Below, piece by piece: positions 1-6,859 of a stretch of DNA of 11,026 bases. The stretch lies in assembly GCA_903870955.1 (NCBI GenBank), contig CAIQEX010000663.1, positions 1 to 11,026 of the forward strand. The letters are read 5' to 3'. Origin of the DNA: an uncultured beta proteobacterium. GTDB lineage: Bacteria; Pseudomonadota; Gammaproteobacteria; Burkholderiales; Burkholderiaceae_C. Position 1 is the first letter of the stretch, and each line of letters opens with the position of its first letter. The notes beneath the pieces are model-generated. The model was not told the DNA's origin. It saw nothing but the letters and a program-made list of their open reading frames with translations, and made no database searches. The translations under genes and the position numbers were made by a program.

Positions 1-132
1 CGGCTCGCGACTTATGCTCCACGCTTCCTTCCCACACTCGGTCACCCTCATGCAGTTGCGCTTCGCTCCACTCACTGTGACCAGCTCGTGGCGGGACTTG
101 CACCCGCAGGTGTGCGCCCATGCTGGGCGCAC
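1..132 (-). mobile_element. 5' end of a group II intron, probably class IIC (partial)
   Basis: On the minus strand the sequence begins at 132 with GTGCG, the conserved 5' start of group II introns. It goes straight into a perfect 9-bp hairpin (112-132, loop 121-123) and then a second GC stem around GGGTGCAAGTCCC. It continues with GAGCGAAGCGCAA and GAGGGTGACC elements of the kind found in domain I of bacterial group II introns. The start lies directly behind the seven-T tract of a rho-independent terminator, which is the preferred target of group IIC introns. The intron would run leftwards out of the window, so neither its reverse transcriptase nor domains V/VI can be seen. The short open frame at 14-217 on the other strand is not a believable gene. 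The group II call is from pattern memory; the IIC class is inferred from the insertion site. Confidence 0.72.
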
Positions 133-163
133 AAAAAAAGGCCCCGTTTTGCAACGAGGCCTT
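133..163 (-). terminator. Rho-independent terminator downstream of phaP
   Basis: On the minus strand, AAGGCC (163-158) pairs with GGCCTT (143-138) and CGTT (156-153) pairs with AACG (148-145). There is one A/C mismatch between the two stems and a 4-base loop (149-152). The stem is followed by seven Ts (139-133). This is a classic intrinsic terminator reading out of the phasin gene about 150 bases away. The T-tract ends exactly where the putative group II intron starts. Confidence 0.85.
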
Positions 164-273
164 GAAGGGATCCCTGAACCTGAAGGTTTCGAAAGGACCC
201 GAGGAGACAACCGGTAGAAACCAAAGGTTCCTGATGAGTTGAATTATCTCAGGGTTTTCCCTTGGCTTCCAGA

Positions 274-309
274 TTCAACCCACAAAAACCTTGAATTTTT
301 GTGGTTGAA
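274..309 (-). other. Long stem-loop in the phaP 3' untranslated region
   Basis: TTCAAC (274-279) pairs with GTTGAA (304-309) and CACAAAAA (281-288) pairs with TTTTTGTG (296-303). This gives 14 base pairs with one bulged C (280) and a 7-base loop (289-295). It sits 7 bases past the phaP stop codon. No T-run follows the stem in the phaP direction, so it is not a standard intrinsic terminator. It could protect the 3' end of the mRNA or contribute to termination. The hairpin itself is certain from the sequence; its role is inferred. Confidence 0.6.
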
Positions 310-316
310 CTGAAAA

Positions 317-871
317 TTAACGCTTCTTGGCGGCTGGCTTGGCTGCAACCGTGGTGGCTGCGCTAGCGGCGACAGAGTTGAAGTTGGCTTCAGCCACTTC
401 GGTGGCTTGCTTGACAGCCTTTTGCACGGATTCCAGCGCGTTGTTGGCGGCGGAGACCGAGCTCTTCAAAATGGCCACAGCGGCTTCGGAACCAGCGGGT
501 GCGTTTTTGGTAGCGTTTTCGACCAGGTCAGAAAACTTGGCTTGTGCTTCAGCAGCCTGGCCTTCAACAGCCTTGGTGAATTCGGCGCTGGTGCTGCTGG
601 CGATGTCATACAGGTGACGGCTGTAAGCAGCGGTCTTTTCAGCCAAAGGCTGGAGCAGGTTGGATTGCAGAGCGATCAGCTCTTGAACGTCCTTGACGCT
701 CAGCACCGACTGGCTGTGGCCAGCGACTTCGGACAGCGCTGCTTTGGAAGCGGTCAGATTCAATTCAACGATTTTTTCGACGCCTTCAAAAGCCTTGTTG
801 GTCAAGCCAAACAGGGTTTCGATATTGGCTTTTTGGGCTGCGACGATTTGTTCAACGGTGAGTACGGACAT
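317..871 (-). CDS. phaP: Phasin family protein (polyhydroxyalkanoate granule-associated)
   Basis: The 184-residue product fits the phasin_2/TIGR01841 family, small amphiphilic proteins that coat polyhydroxyalkanoate granules in the cytoplasm and control their size and number. It opens with [20 protein letters not shown], continues with the family's typical helix ('[19 protein letters not shown]', about 26-44), and is alanine-rich and helical throughout. It ends in a short Ala/Lys-rich tail (AAKPAAKKR, 176-184). There is no signal peptide or membrane segment. The frame is open further upstream to 940, but the start at 871 is chosen because GGAG lies 7 bases before it and the protein then begins with the normal phasin N-terminus. 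It is transcribed divergently from the thioesterase operon, with its own promoter-like sequence at 964-991 and a terminator at 133-163. Several phaP paralogues are common in this group, so a number suffix cannot be assigned. Confidence 0.93.
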   Translation of the reverse strand: MSVLTVEQIVAAQKANIETLFGLTNKAFEGVEKIVELNLTASKAALSEVAGHSQSVLSVKDVQELIALQSNLLQPLAEKTAAYSRHLYDIASSTSAEFTKAVEGQAAEAQAKFSDLVENATKNAPAGSEAAVAILKSSVSAANNALESVQKAVKQATEVAEANFNSVAASAATTVAAKPAAKKR

Positions 872-963
872 TTTGATTCTCCAAATAAAGTAAGTAACTA
901 AGTCTCTTATCTGCGTTTGCGTTGGGTCATTGCAAATCAATGTTGCGCCGCAGCATGGTTGGA

Positions 964-991
964 ATTGTAGTCAGCTATGGTACGAATGCAA
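964..991 (-). promoter_or_regulatory. Predicted sigma70-type promoter of phaP
   Basis: On the minus strand, TTGCAT (991-986) and TACAAT (969-964) are separated by 16 bases. The -10 is a five-of-six match and the -35 a weak one. Transcription would start near 957, giving a leader of about 85 bases before the phaP start at 871. Confidence 0.45.
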
Positions 992-993
992 GC

Positions 994-1016
994 ACTATTT
1001 GTTGCATTGCAGCAAC
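994..1016 (-). promoter_or_regulatory. PhaR-like operator upstream of phaP
   Basis: The minus strand reads GCAACAAATAGT at 1005-994. This matches 11 of 12 positions of the degenerate site that I recall for the repressor PhaR in Ralstonia eutropha (GCAMMAAWTMMD). It overlaps an inverted repeat, GTTGC-6-GCAAC (1001-1016). The site touches the upstream edge of the predicted phaP -35 and lies between two divergent genes, so a bound repressor could affect both. The repeat is directly visible; the regulator is inferred, and phaR is not in the window. Confidence 0.45.
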
Positions 1017-1112
1017 TTAGAGGCGAGTTTCTAAATTCAAAAAAAATCGTTGCTGCGTCACACACATGACATCTCGGGAATGTGCGGCGCGCATGGCTGG
1101 CAAAATCGCAGC

Positions 1113-1556
1113 ATGCCTACCAGTGCCTCTCCCCGCCCGCAGCGCGAGCCGCACAATGCCTACCCCGTGCAGCGTTCGATACCGACCCGTTGGATGGACA
1201 ACGATGCCTATGGGCATGTAAACAACGTCGTTTACTACAGTTGGTTTGATACGGCCGTGAATGCCTGGTTGATCGAAAACGGCGTGCTCGATATTCAAAA
1301 TGGTGCGACTGTTGGCTTGGTGGTGGAAACCCATTGCAACTACTTTGCCCCGCTAGCCTTTCCGCAGACCGTGATGCTTGGCTTGCGTGTGGCCCACATC
1401 GGTGCCAGCAGCGTGCGCTATGAACTCGCCGTATTTGGCGAAGAAGACCTCTGCGCCGCCAAAGGGCATTTTGTTCATGTCTATGTGGATGCACAAACCC
1501 ATCAGCCCACGGCCGTGCCCGCCAACCTTAAACAACTTCTGGAGACCCTTGCATGA
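1113..1556 (+). CDS. Acyl-CoA thioesterase, 4HBT/YbgC-like hotdog fold
   Basis: The 147-residue protein belongs to the single-domain hotdog thioesterases (4-hydroxybenzoyl-CoA thioesterase/YbgC/FadM type), which hydrolyse acyl-CoA to free acid and CoA in the cytoplasm. The key motif is 'TRWMDNDAYGHVNNVVYYS' (25-43). Asp31 sits at the catalytic aspartate position and His35-Val-Asn-Asn at the start of the hotdog helix. The rest follows the family pattern ('VETHCNYFAPLAFP', 'KGHFVHVYVD'), and the length is normal. The frame is open to ATGs at 1050 and 1080; 1113 is preferred because the upstream residues do not look like the family, but no clear Shine-Dalgarno supports any of them. A weak plus-strand promoter (TTGCAG 1007-1012, 17 bases, TCTAAA 1030-1035) is possible. 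The stop overlaps the nitroreductase start as ATGA (1553-1556), so translation is probably coupled. The substrate cannot be read from sequence. Confidence 0.88.
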   Translation: MPTSASPRPQREPHNAYPVQRSIPTRWMDNDAYGHVNNVVYYSWFDTAVNAWLIENGVLDIQNGATVGLVVETHCNYFAPLAFPQTVMLGLRVAHIGASSVRYELAVFGEEDLCAAKGHFVHVYVDAQTHQPTAVPANLKQLLETLA

Positions 1557-2248
1557 CACTTTCCGCAATTGACGAAGCCATCTGTTCCCGTCGCTCCATG
1601 CGGGCCTTTACACCGCAGGCCGTGGCGCGTGCCGATATCGAACACATCCTGCAAGTCGCCAGCCGGGCGGCGTCAGGCACCAATTGCCAACCCTGGAAGG
1701 TTTACGTGTTGCAAGGCGCCACGAAGGCTGCGCTGGTGGAAAAGGCTTGTGCCGCCCATGATGCAATGCGCGCCGATCCCGCGCTGGCTGAGCAGTACAA
1801 GGAAGAGTACGACTACTACCCGCAAAAGTGGGTCAGTCCCTATATCGACCGGCGGCGTGAAAACGGCTGGGGACTCTACGGCCTGCTGGGCATTGGCAAG
1901 GCGGACCGCGAAAAGATGCATCTCCAGCACCAGCGCAACTTTCGCTTTTTTGATGCGCCGGTCGGCTTCATGTTTACCGTGGACCGCATCATGGGGCGGG
2001 GCTCGCTGGTGGACTACGGAGGCTTTTTGCAGAACATCATGTTGGCAGCCCGGGGCCTCGGGCTGCACACCTGTCCGCAGGCGGCGTGGAACGGTTTTTC
2101 CAGCATCATCATGCCGCTGATCGGAGCGGGTGAAAACGAGATGCTGGTTTGCGGTATGTCTCTGGGCTATGCCGATGATACGGCTGTGGTCAACACCTTT
2201 GATACGCCCCGCGTGCCGGTCGAGGAATTCACCCATTGGCTGGACTGA
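1553..2248 (+). CDS. Nitroreductase family FMN-dependent oxidoreductase
   Basis: The 231-residue protein has the nitroreductase fold signature. RRSMRAF (13-19) and ASGTNCQPW (40-48) form the usual FMN phosphate- and ring-binding parts. 'GGFLQNIMLAARGLGLHTCP' (156-175) and 'GMSLGYAD' (201-208) are the later conserved blocks. Family members are homodimers that use NAD(P)H and bound FMN to reduce nitroaromatics, quinones or related compounds by a two-electron mechanism. The layout resembles the nitrobenzoate/nitrobenzene reductase branch (PnbA-like), though the natural substrate is often unknown. Translation starts inside the ATGA overlap with the thioesterase and ends 9 bases before the permease gene, so the three are likely co-transcribed. 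No truncation or odd residue is seen. Confidence 0.9.
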   Translation: MTLSAIDEAICSRRSMRAFTPQAVARADIEHILQVASRAASGTNCQPWKVYVLQGATKAALVEKACAAHDAMRADPALAEQYKEEYDYYPQKWVSPYIDRRRENGWGLYGLLGIGKADREKMHLQHQRNFRFFDAPVGFMFTVDRIMGRGSLVDYGGFLQNIMLAARGLGLHTCPQAAWNGFSSIIMPLIGAGENEMLVCGMSLGYADDTAVVNTFDTPRVPVEEFTHWLD

Positions 2249-2257
2249 CCGCAGTCC

Positions 2258-4108
2258 ATGGTGGCCATTGCGATAGCGCTGCTTGACGGACTGAGCTACG
2301 CCAGCACGCTGTTTTTGATGGCCGCTGGCCTGACGCTGATCTTTGGCGTCACCCGTATTGTCAATTTCGCCCACGGCAGCTTTTTCATGCTGGGCGCGCT
2401 GTTCTCGGCGCATTGGCTGGTGGACTGGTTCCCCTCCTGGTCGGAGAGTGCCTGGTTGTATGGCGCGGCCATGCTGCTGGGTGCGGCCTGTTCGGCTGCG
2501 CTTGGAGGGCTGGCCGAGTGGTTATTACTGCGCCGCCTCTATGGCGCGCCCGAGTTGTACCAGCTGGTCGCGACCTTTGGCCTGAGCTTGGCCTTGCATG
2601 ACAGCATGCGTTGGTTGTTTGGACCGGCTGAGGTGTTTGCGCCACGTTTTCCGGGGCTCAAAGGGGCTATCGAGATCGGTGATGGGTACTTTCCAGAGTA
2701 CCAGATACTCACCATGGCCTTGGGTCCGCTGGTCTGGCTTGGATTGCACCTGGCGCTCCACCATACGCTTTGGGGTGTGCGCTTGCGCGCCGCCACGGCC
2801 GACCGCGGCATGCTGTCGGCCTTGGGTGTTGACGCGAAGCCCCTCATGCTACTGGCGGTGGTGGTCGGGTGTGCGCTGGCCGGACTGGGCGGTGCCCTGC
2901 AAGTGCCACGCGAACCCGCGCATTTGCAGATGGACTTGAATACGGGTGTCGAAACCTTTGTCGTGGTGGTGACGGGGGGCTTGGGCAGCATCGGCGGTGC
3001 CTTTCTTGCGGCGGTGCTGATCGGCGTCGTGCATTCCGCGGGGACTCTGCTTTTTCCGCAAGCTACCTTGGTATTCGTCTTTGTCACCATGGGGTTGGTA
3101 TTGGCGTTTAGACCGCATGGGCTGTTGGGCAAGGCGTTGACACCCCAAGCACAGGAACAAGGGATCCGGTTTCGCTTATGGCCATTGAAGACGTCGCACT
3201 TTATCGGGGCTTGCGCGGCCGGTGCAGTACTGCTGGGTCTTGCTTATGGCGCAGGCGACTATTGGCAATCGCTGGTCAGCGAGGGTCTTATTCTGGTCAT
3301 TGCCGGGGTCAGCCTGCAATCCATGATGGCACTGGGTGCGCTGGTCAGCTTTGGCCACGCCGCCTTTTTTGGCGTGGGGGCCTATGCCGCAGCATGGGTG
3401 CACTTGGCCTGGGGCTGGGGCTTGTTGCCGGCGCTGCTGGCGTCTATTGCGGCGGGTGGCCTGCTGGCGGTGCTGGTGGGCGGCGTGCTCCTGCGCCGCA
3501 GCGGTGTTTATTTGGCGATGCTTTCGCTGGCACTGGCGCAGGTGCTATGGGCCGTGGCCAGCCAGTGGATATCGGTGAGTGGCGGCGACAACGGACTGAT
3601 CGGTCTGCAGTTGGTGGACGATGCAAGCCGGGGCGCATTTTTCGCCTTGCTGTTGGTTCTGGCTTTGGCCTCGATTGCAGCGCTGCGCCGCTTTGCCCGA
3701 TCCAATTTGGGTTCAGCCCTGCAGGCACTGCGCGATGCGCCGCTGCGAACCGCTGCCAGTGGTTTGCCAGTGCAAGCCATCAAAAGGCGGGTGCTGCTGC
3801 ACAGCGCCATGTTGGCAGGCTTGGCGGGAGGTTTGTTTGTTGCGCACAAGGGCTCGGTGTTTCCGTCGGTCCTGTCGGTGTCCACCTCGGTCGATTTTCT
3901 GATGGTGGTGTTGTTAGGTGGTCTGCACCAGCTATGGGGTACGTTGGCAGGTGCCCTCGTGCTGGTACTTGCTGGTAGTGAACTGGGACGCAGCTTTGAC
4001 TATTGGCGCGGCGCGTTGGGGCTGTTGGTCATGCTCATCATGGTCTGGGCACCTTCCGGCATCTTGGGCCTCGGTCGCAGAGATGCCCAGGGAGGGTCGC
4101 ATGGGTGA
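2258..4108 (+). CDS. Fused LivH-LivM ABC transporter permease, HAAT/branched-chain amino acid family
   Basis: This single 616-residue membrane protein contains both permease subunits that are usually separate. Residues 1 to about 290 are LivH-like: 'GLTLIFGVTRIVNFAHG' (24-40), a cytoplasmic coupling loop around 177-215, and GGLGSIGGAF (240-249). A linker of about 20 residues (291-312) leads to a LivM-like half at about 313-616: 'ALVSFGHAAFFGVGAYAAA' (361-379), DNGLIGL (444-450), a second coupling loop around 488-526, and 'GGLHQLWGTLAGAL' (554-567). Many hydrophobic helices run through both halves. The protein would form the inner-membrane channel by itself and dock the two ATPases LivG and LivF encoded next. 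The start at 2258 has no strong Shine-Dalgarno. The 3' end overlaps livG by 8 bases. The family imports branched-chain or other amino acids, urea, amides or aromatic acids; the substrate is not determinable here because no binding protein is encoded nearby. Confidence 0.92.
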   Translation: MVAIAIALLDGLSYASTLFLMAAGLTLIFGVTRIVNFAHGSFFMLGALFSAHWLVDWFPSWSESAWLYGAAMLLGAACSAALGGLAEWLLLRRLYGAPELYQLVATFGLSLALHDSMRWLFGPAEVFAPRFPGLKGAIEIGDGYFPEYQILTMALGPLVWLGLHLALHHTLWGVRLRAATADRGMLSALGVDAKPLMLLAVVVGCALAGLGGALQVPREPAHLQMDLNTGVETFVVVVTGGLGSIGGAFLAAVLIGVVHSAGTLLFPQATLVFVFVTMGLVLAFRPHGLLGKALTPQAQEQGIRFRLWPLKTSHFIGACAAGAVLLGLAYGAGDYWQSLVSEGLILVIAGVSLQSMMALGALVSFGHAAFFGVGAYAAAWVHLAWGWGLLPALLASIAAGGLLAVLVGGVLLRRSGVYLAMLSLALAQVLWAVASQWISVSGGDNGLIGLQLVDDASRGAFFALLLVLALASIAALRRFARSNLGSALQALRDAPLRTAASGLPVQAIKRRVLLHSAMLAGLAGGLFVAHKGSVFPSVLSVSTSVDFLMVVLLGGLHQLWGTLAGALVLVLAGSELGRSFDYWRGALGLLVMLIMVWAPSGILGLGRRDAQGGSHG

Positions 4109-4931
4109 TATGCAAGGTCGTTCGCAAGGTCATTCCCAAGGTCGTTCGCAGGGCTTGGTAGTGCGTGATCTTGAAAAACACTTTGGCGGGGTGCAGGCGG
4201 TGTGCGGTGTGGACTTCTCGGTGCAACCGGGCGAGTGCGTGGCCCTGATCGGCCCCAACGGCGCAGGTAAATCCACCACGTTTGCCTGCATTGCCGGGCA
4301 GCACGCGCCGAGTTCCGGGCAGGTGCTTTGGCAGGGCGAAACGCTGAATGCGTTGCAACCGGCGCAACGCCTGCAACGCGGCATTGCGCGTACCTTCCAA
4401 GTGGCGCAGATCTTTGAAGCCCTCACCGTCCTACAGAACGTGCAACTCCTGTTGCCAGCTACTCCCGTGATGAGTCCGCTGCAGGTGCTGGACAAGCAGG
4501 AGCCGTCGGCAGCGTTGGCCTTGCTGGCAAGGGTTGGCCTGCAGACCCAGGCCGGGCAGGCCGCGCGGCAGCTTTCATACGGTGCGAAAAAGCGCCTGGA
4601 ATTGGCCATGGCATTGGCCGGGTTGCGCGCCGGGCCTGGCCTGTTACTGCTGGACGAACCCGCCGCTGGGCTGGCCCCTTCCGAACGTGCAGAGTTAATG
4701 CAATTGGTGCGTTCGCTTGCGCACGACGCAGTGGCACACGCGCGCCTTGCGGTGCTCTATACCGAACACAATATGGACGCAGTTTTTGGCATCGCTGATC
4801 GGGTGTTGGTGCTGATGGAAGGCCGGCTGGTGGCGTCCGGTACGGCCGAGGAAGTGGCCTCCAATACCGTGGTGCTGACGCATTACCTGGGACGCTCCTT
4901 CGGCAAGAAGGGGGCTGTTGGCCATGCTTGA
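4101..4931 (+). CDS. livG: ABC transporter ATP-binding protein, LivG type
   Basis: The 276-residue cytoplasmic ATPase drives the fused permease encoded just before it. Walker A is GPNGAGKST (51-59), the Q-loop glutamine is Gln100 in 'ARTFQVAQIFEALTVLQNV', the signature is LSYGA (158-162), Walker B is LLLLDEP (181-187) with catalytic Glu186, and the H-loop is His223 in 'YTEHNMD'. The long insert after the Q-loop is typical of LivG. The start at 4101 is set by GGAGG (4091-4095) 5 bases upstream; it overlaps the permease stop by 8 bases. The first 18 residues are an unusual hydrophilic extension made of QGRS-type repeats (see 4113-4148), and the normal domain begins near 'LVVRDLEKHFGGV'. The 3' end overlaps livF by 8 bases. 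The gene symbol reflects the family; the substrate may not be leucine. Confidence 0.92.
   Translation: MGDMQGRSQGHSQGRSQGLVVRDLEKHFGGVQAVCGVDFSVQPGECVALIGPNGAGKSTTFACIAGQHAPSSGQVLWQGETLNALQPAQRLQRGIARTFQVAQIFEALTVLQNVQLLLPATPVMSPLQVLDKQEPSAALALLARVGLQTQAGQAARQLSYGAKKRLELAMALAGLRAGPGLLLLDEPAAGLAPSERAELMQLVRSLAHDAVAHARLAVLYTEHNMDAVFGIADRVLVLMEGRLVASGTAEEVASNTVVLTHYLGRSFGKKGAVGHA
4113..4148 (+). repeat. 12-bp tandem repeat, three copies, in the 5' end of livG
   Basis: CAAGGTCGTTCG (4113-4124), CAAGGTCATTCC (4125-4136) and CAAGGTCGTTCG (4137-4148) follow one another, and a partial fourth unit (CAGGGC) comes next. The first and third copies are identical; the middle differs at two bases. In frame they encode QGRS-QGHS-QGRS-QG at LivG residues 5-18, ahead of the ATPase domain. 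A copy change would keep the reading frame. Confidence 0.9.
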
Positions 4932-5595
4932 AGTCAGCACCTTAAGTGCCTGGTATGGCGCGGCGCAAGTTCTGTTCGACGTCTCGCTGCGGGTGGGGCC
5001 GCATGAACTGGTGGTGCTGGAGGGCCTCAATGGGGCCGGCAAGTCCACGTTGCTGCAGTCCCTCATCGGGTTGGGGCCTCGGGTACAGGGCGCCATCACT
5101 TTTCAGGGGCAATCGATAGCCGCTTTGCCGGCGCACCAGCGGGCCCGTTTGGGTCTGGGCTATGTGCCCGAAGACCGGCGTCTTTTTGCGGATTTGACGG
5201 TGCGTGAAAACCTGCTCGTGGCCGCACGACCCCCCACATCAAAAGCCCACAGTCCGGCGCCCGGCACCGCGGCGCAACAGCTGGACCAGGTCTTCTCCTT
5301 GTTCCCGGCCCTGAAGGCGATGCAGAAACGACGGGCCCAGGAGATGAGCGGCGGCGAACAACAGATGCTCAGCCTGGCGCGCACCTTGATGACGTCACCC
5401 ACGATGCTGCTGCTGGACGAACCCTGTGAGGGCATTGCACCGGTGCTGGTGGAGGCGATGGTGGATGCCTTGCTGCAGCTGAAAGGGCAGGGGATGGCGA
5501 TGTTGATTGCCGAGCAAAATGCCCTGCTTGCCGCGCATGCGGACCAAGTCATTACACTGGTGGCCGGGCAAACCGGCGTACCTCTCACACCATGA
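4924..5595 (+). CDS. livF: ABC transporter ATP-binding protein, LivF type, short C-terminus
   Basis: The 223-residue protein is the second ATPase of the importer. It has Walker [10 protein letters not shown] (34-42), a Q-loop region '[18 protein letters not shown]' (80-97), signature MSGGE (141-145), Walker B LLLDEP (162-167) and the LivF-type 'IAEQN' (195-199), where Gln198 takes the place of the H-loop histidine as is usual in this subfamily. The ATG at 4924 is preferred over an in-frame TTG at 4918 because the purine-rich AGGGGG (4909-4914) is better spaced for it. The protein ends soon after '[11 protein letters not shown]' and lacks most of the tail (the 'GRIV..G...L...yLG' part) that LivF proteins normally carry, so it is about 10-20 residues short. 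Its stop overlaps the pncB start as ATGA (5592-5595). Confidence 0.9.
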   Translation: MLEVSTLSAWYGAAQVLFDVSLRVGPHELVVLEGLNGAGKSTLLQSLIGLGPRVQGAITFQGQSIAALPAHQRARLGLGYVPEDRRLFADLTVRENLLVAARPPTSKAHSPAPGTAAQQLDQVFSLFPALKAMQKRRAQEMSGGEQQMLSLARTLMTSPTMLLLDEPCEGIAPVLVEAMVDALLQLKGQGMAMLIAEQNALLAAHADQVITLVAGQTGVPLTP

Positions 5596-6800
5596 TCATT
5601 ACCAGCCTTCTGGATACCGACCTGTACAAGTTCACGATGATGCAAGTCGTGCTGCACCAGTTCCCTGGTGCGCAAGTGGAGTACCGCTTTAAGTGCCGCA
5701 ATCCGGGCGCGCAACTGGCACCCTTTGTGGACGAAATACGGGAAGAAATACGCTCCCTGTGCAGCCTGCATTTTCAGGAAAGCGAGTTGGCCTATTTGCG
5801 CTCCATGCGTTTCATCAAGAGCGATTTTGTCGACTTCCTGGGGCTGTTCAAACTGAATGAGAAATACATCACGGTCACGCCGCTGCCCTCGGGTGACATC
5901 ACGATAGCCATCGTTGGGCCCTGGTTGCACACCATTCTTTTTGAGATCCCGGTGCTGGCCATCGTCAATGAGGTCTACTTTCGCAATACCCAGCAGGTCC
6001 CTGATTTTGTCGAGGGGCGCAAGCGCCTGGACGTCAAGATCGGGCAACTGCGCTGCGCGGATTTGACTGATCTGAAAATTGCAGATTACGGCACACGCCG
6101 CCGCTTCTCTCGGGCCTGGCATGAAGAAGTTATTCGGGTGCTGGCGGCACGTCTTGGTACGCACCACAGCCCCGGCAATGTGCCAGGTGTGCCGGGCCAA
6201 TTTGCTGGCACCAGCAACGTCTGGCTGGCGATGAAGCTGGGCCTGACGCCCTTGGGCACCATGGCGCACGAGTACCTGCAAGCCTGTCAGGCCTTGGGCC
6301 CACGGCTGCGTGATAGCCAGGTTTACGCCTTTGAAAGCTGGGCCCGTGAGTACCGGGGGGACCTGGGGATCGCGCTCAGCGACGTCTACGGGATGAGTGC
6401 CTTCTTGCGCGACTTCGACATGTTTTTCTGCAAACTGTTTGATGGCGCTCGCCATGACAGTGGAGACCCGTTTGACTGGGGCGAGCGCATGCTCGACCAC
6501 TACGTGCGCAACCGCGTGGACCCGCGCACCAAGACCTTGATCTACAGCGACGGCTTGACCGTGCCGCGCACCATCGAGCTTTACCAGCAGTTCCGTGGTC
6601 GCTGCCAACTGGCCTTTGGCATCGGCACCAACCTGACGAATGACTTGGGCTATGAGCCACTGCAAATCGTCATCAAGATGGTGAAGTGCAACGGCCAACC
6701 GGTCGCCAAGCTGTCCGATACACCCTCAAAAAATATGTGTGACGACGAACGCTATCTGGCCTATTTGCGCCAGGTATTTGAAATCGCCCAGCCGACTTGA
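5592..6800 (+). CDS. pncB: Nicotinate phosphoribosyltransferase
   Basis: The 402-residue enzyme makes nicotinate mononucleotide from nicotinate and phosphoribosyl pyrophosphate with ATP hydrolysis, the entry step of NAD salvage by the Preiss-Handler route, in the cytoplasm. It has the bacterial PncB length (about 400). The N-terminus '[13 protein letters not shown]' (6-18) is diagnostic, and 'DYGTRRRFS' (165-173) belongs to the active site. '[12 protein letters not shown]' (217-228) carries His226 at the position of the phosphorylated histidine, RHDSGDP (287-293) and GIGTNLTND (343-351) bind the phosphoribosyl moiety, and KLSD (373-376) follows. Nothing essential looks missing. Its start codon overlaps the livF stop (ATGA), so it is probably translated by coupling from the transporter operon. 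This is an unusual partner for a liv-type importer. Confidence 0.96.
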   Translation: MIITSLLDTDLYKFTMMQVVLHQFPGAQVEYRFKCRNPGAQLAPFVDEIREEIRSLCSLHFQESELAYLRSMRFIKSDFVDFLGLFKLNEKYITVTPLPSGDITIAIVGPWLHTILFEIPVLAIVNEVYFRNTQQVPDFVEGRKRLDVKIGQLRCADLTDLKIADYGTRRRFSRAWHEEVIRVLAARLGTHHSPGNVPGVPGQFAGTSNVWLAMKLGLTPLGTMAHEYLQACQALGPRLRDSQVYAFESWAREYRGDLGIALSDVYGMSAFLRDFDMFFCKLFDGARHDSGDPFDWGERMLDHYVRNRVDPRTKTLIYSDGLTVPRTIELYQQFRGRCQLAFGIGTNLTNDLGYEPLQIVIKMVKCNGQPVAKLSDTPSKNMCDDERYLAYLRQVFEIAQPT

Positions 6801-6859
6801 CCCCTACGCCAATAGTTACCCTGCGCCCACAGCGCAAAAACACCGAAACCAAAAGCCCC

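Noticed and set aside
167..174. GGGATCCC and other short palindromes between 164 and 262 as regulatory sites
   Set aside because: They are short and lie in the phaP 3' untranslated region with no promoter nearby; chance palindromes of this size are expected.
14..217. Short plus-strand open frame at the left edge
   Set aside because: It lies across the terminator and the intron-like RNA sequence, has no ribosome-binding site, and its product resembles no known protein.
407..901. Plus-strand open frames of 164 and 96 residues opposite phaP
   Set aside because: They mirror the alanine-rich phasin gene on the other strand, whose start, Shine-Dalgarno and family match are clear.
5160..6698. 512-residue minus-strand open frame opposite livF and pncB
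   Set aside because: It is a long antisense frame caused by codon bias in high-G+C DNA. The plus-strand frames contain full ATPase and PncB motifs; this one has none.
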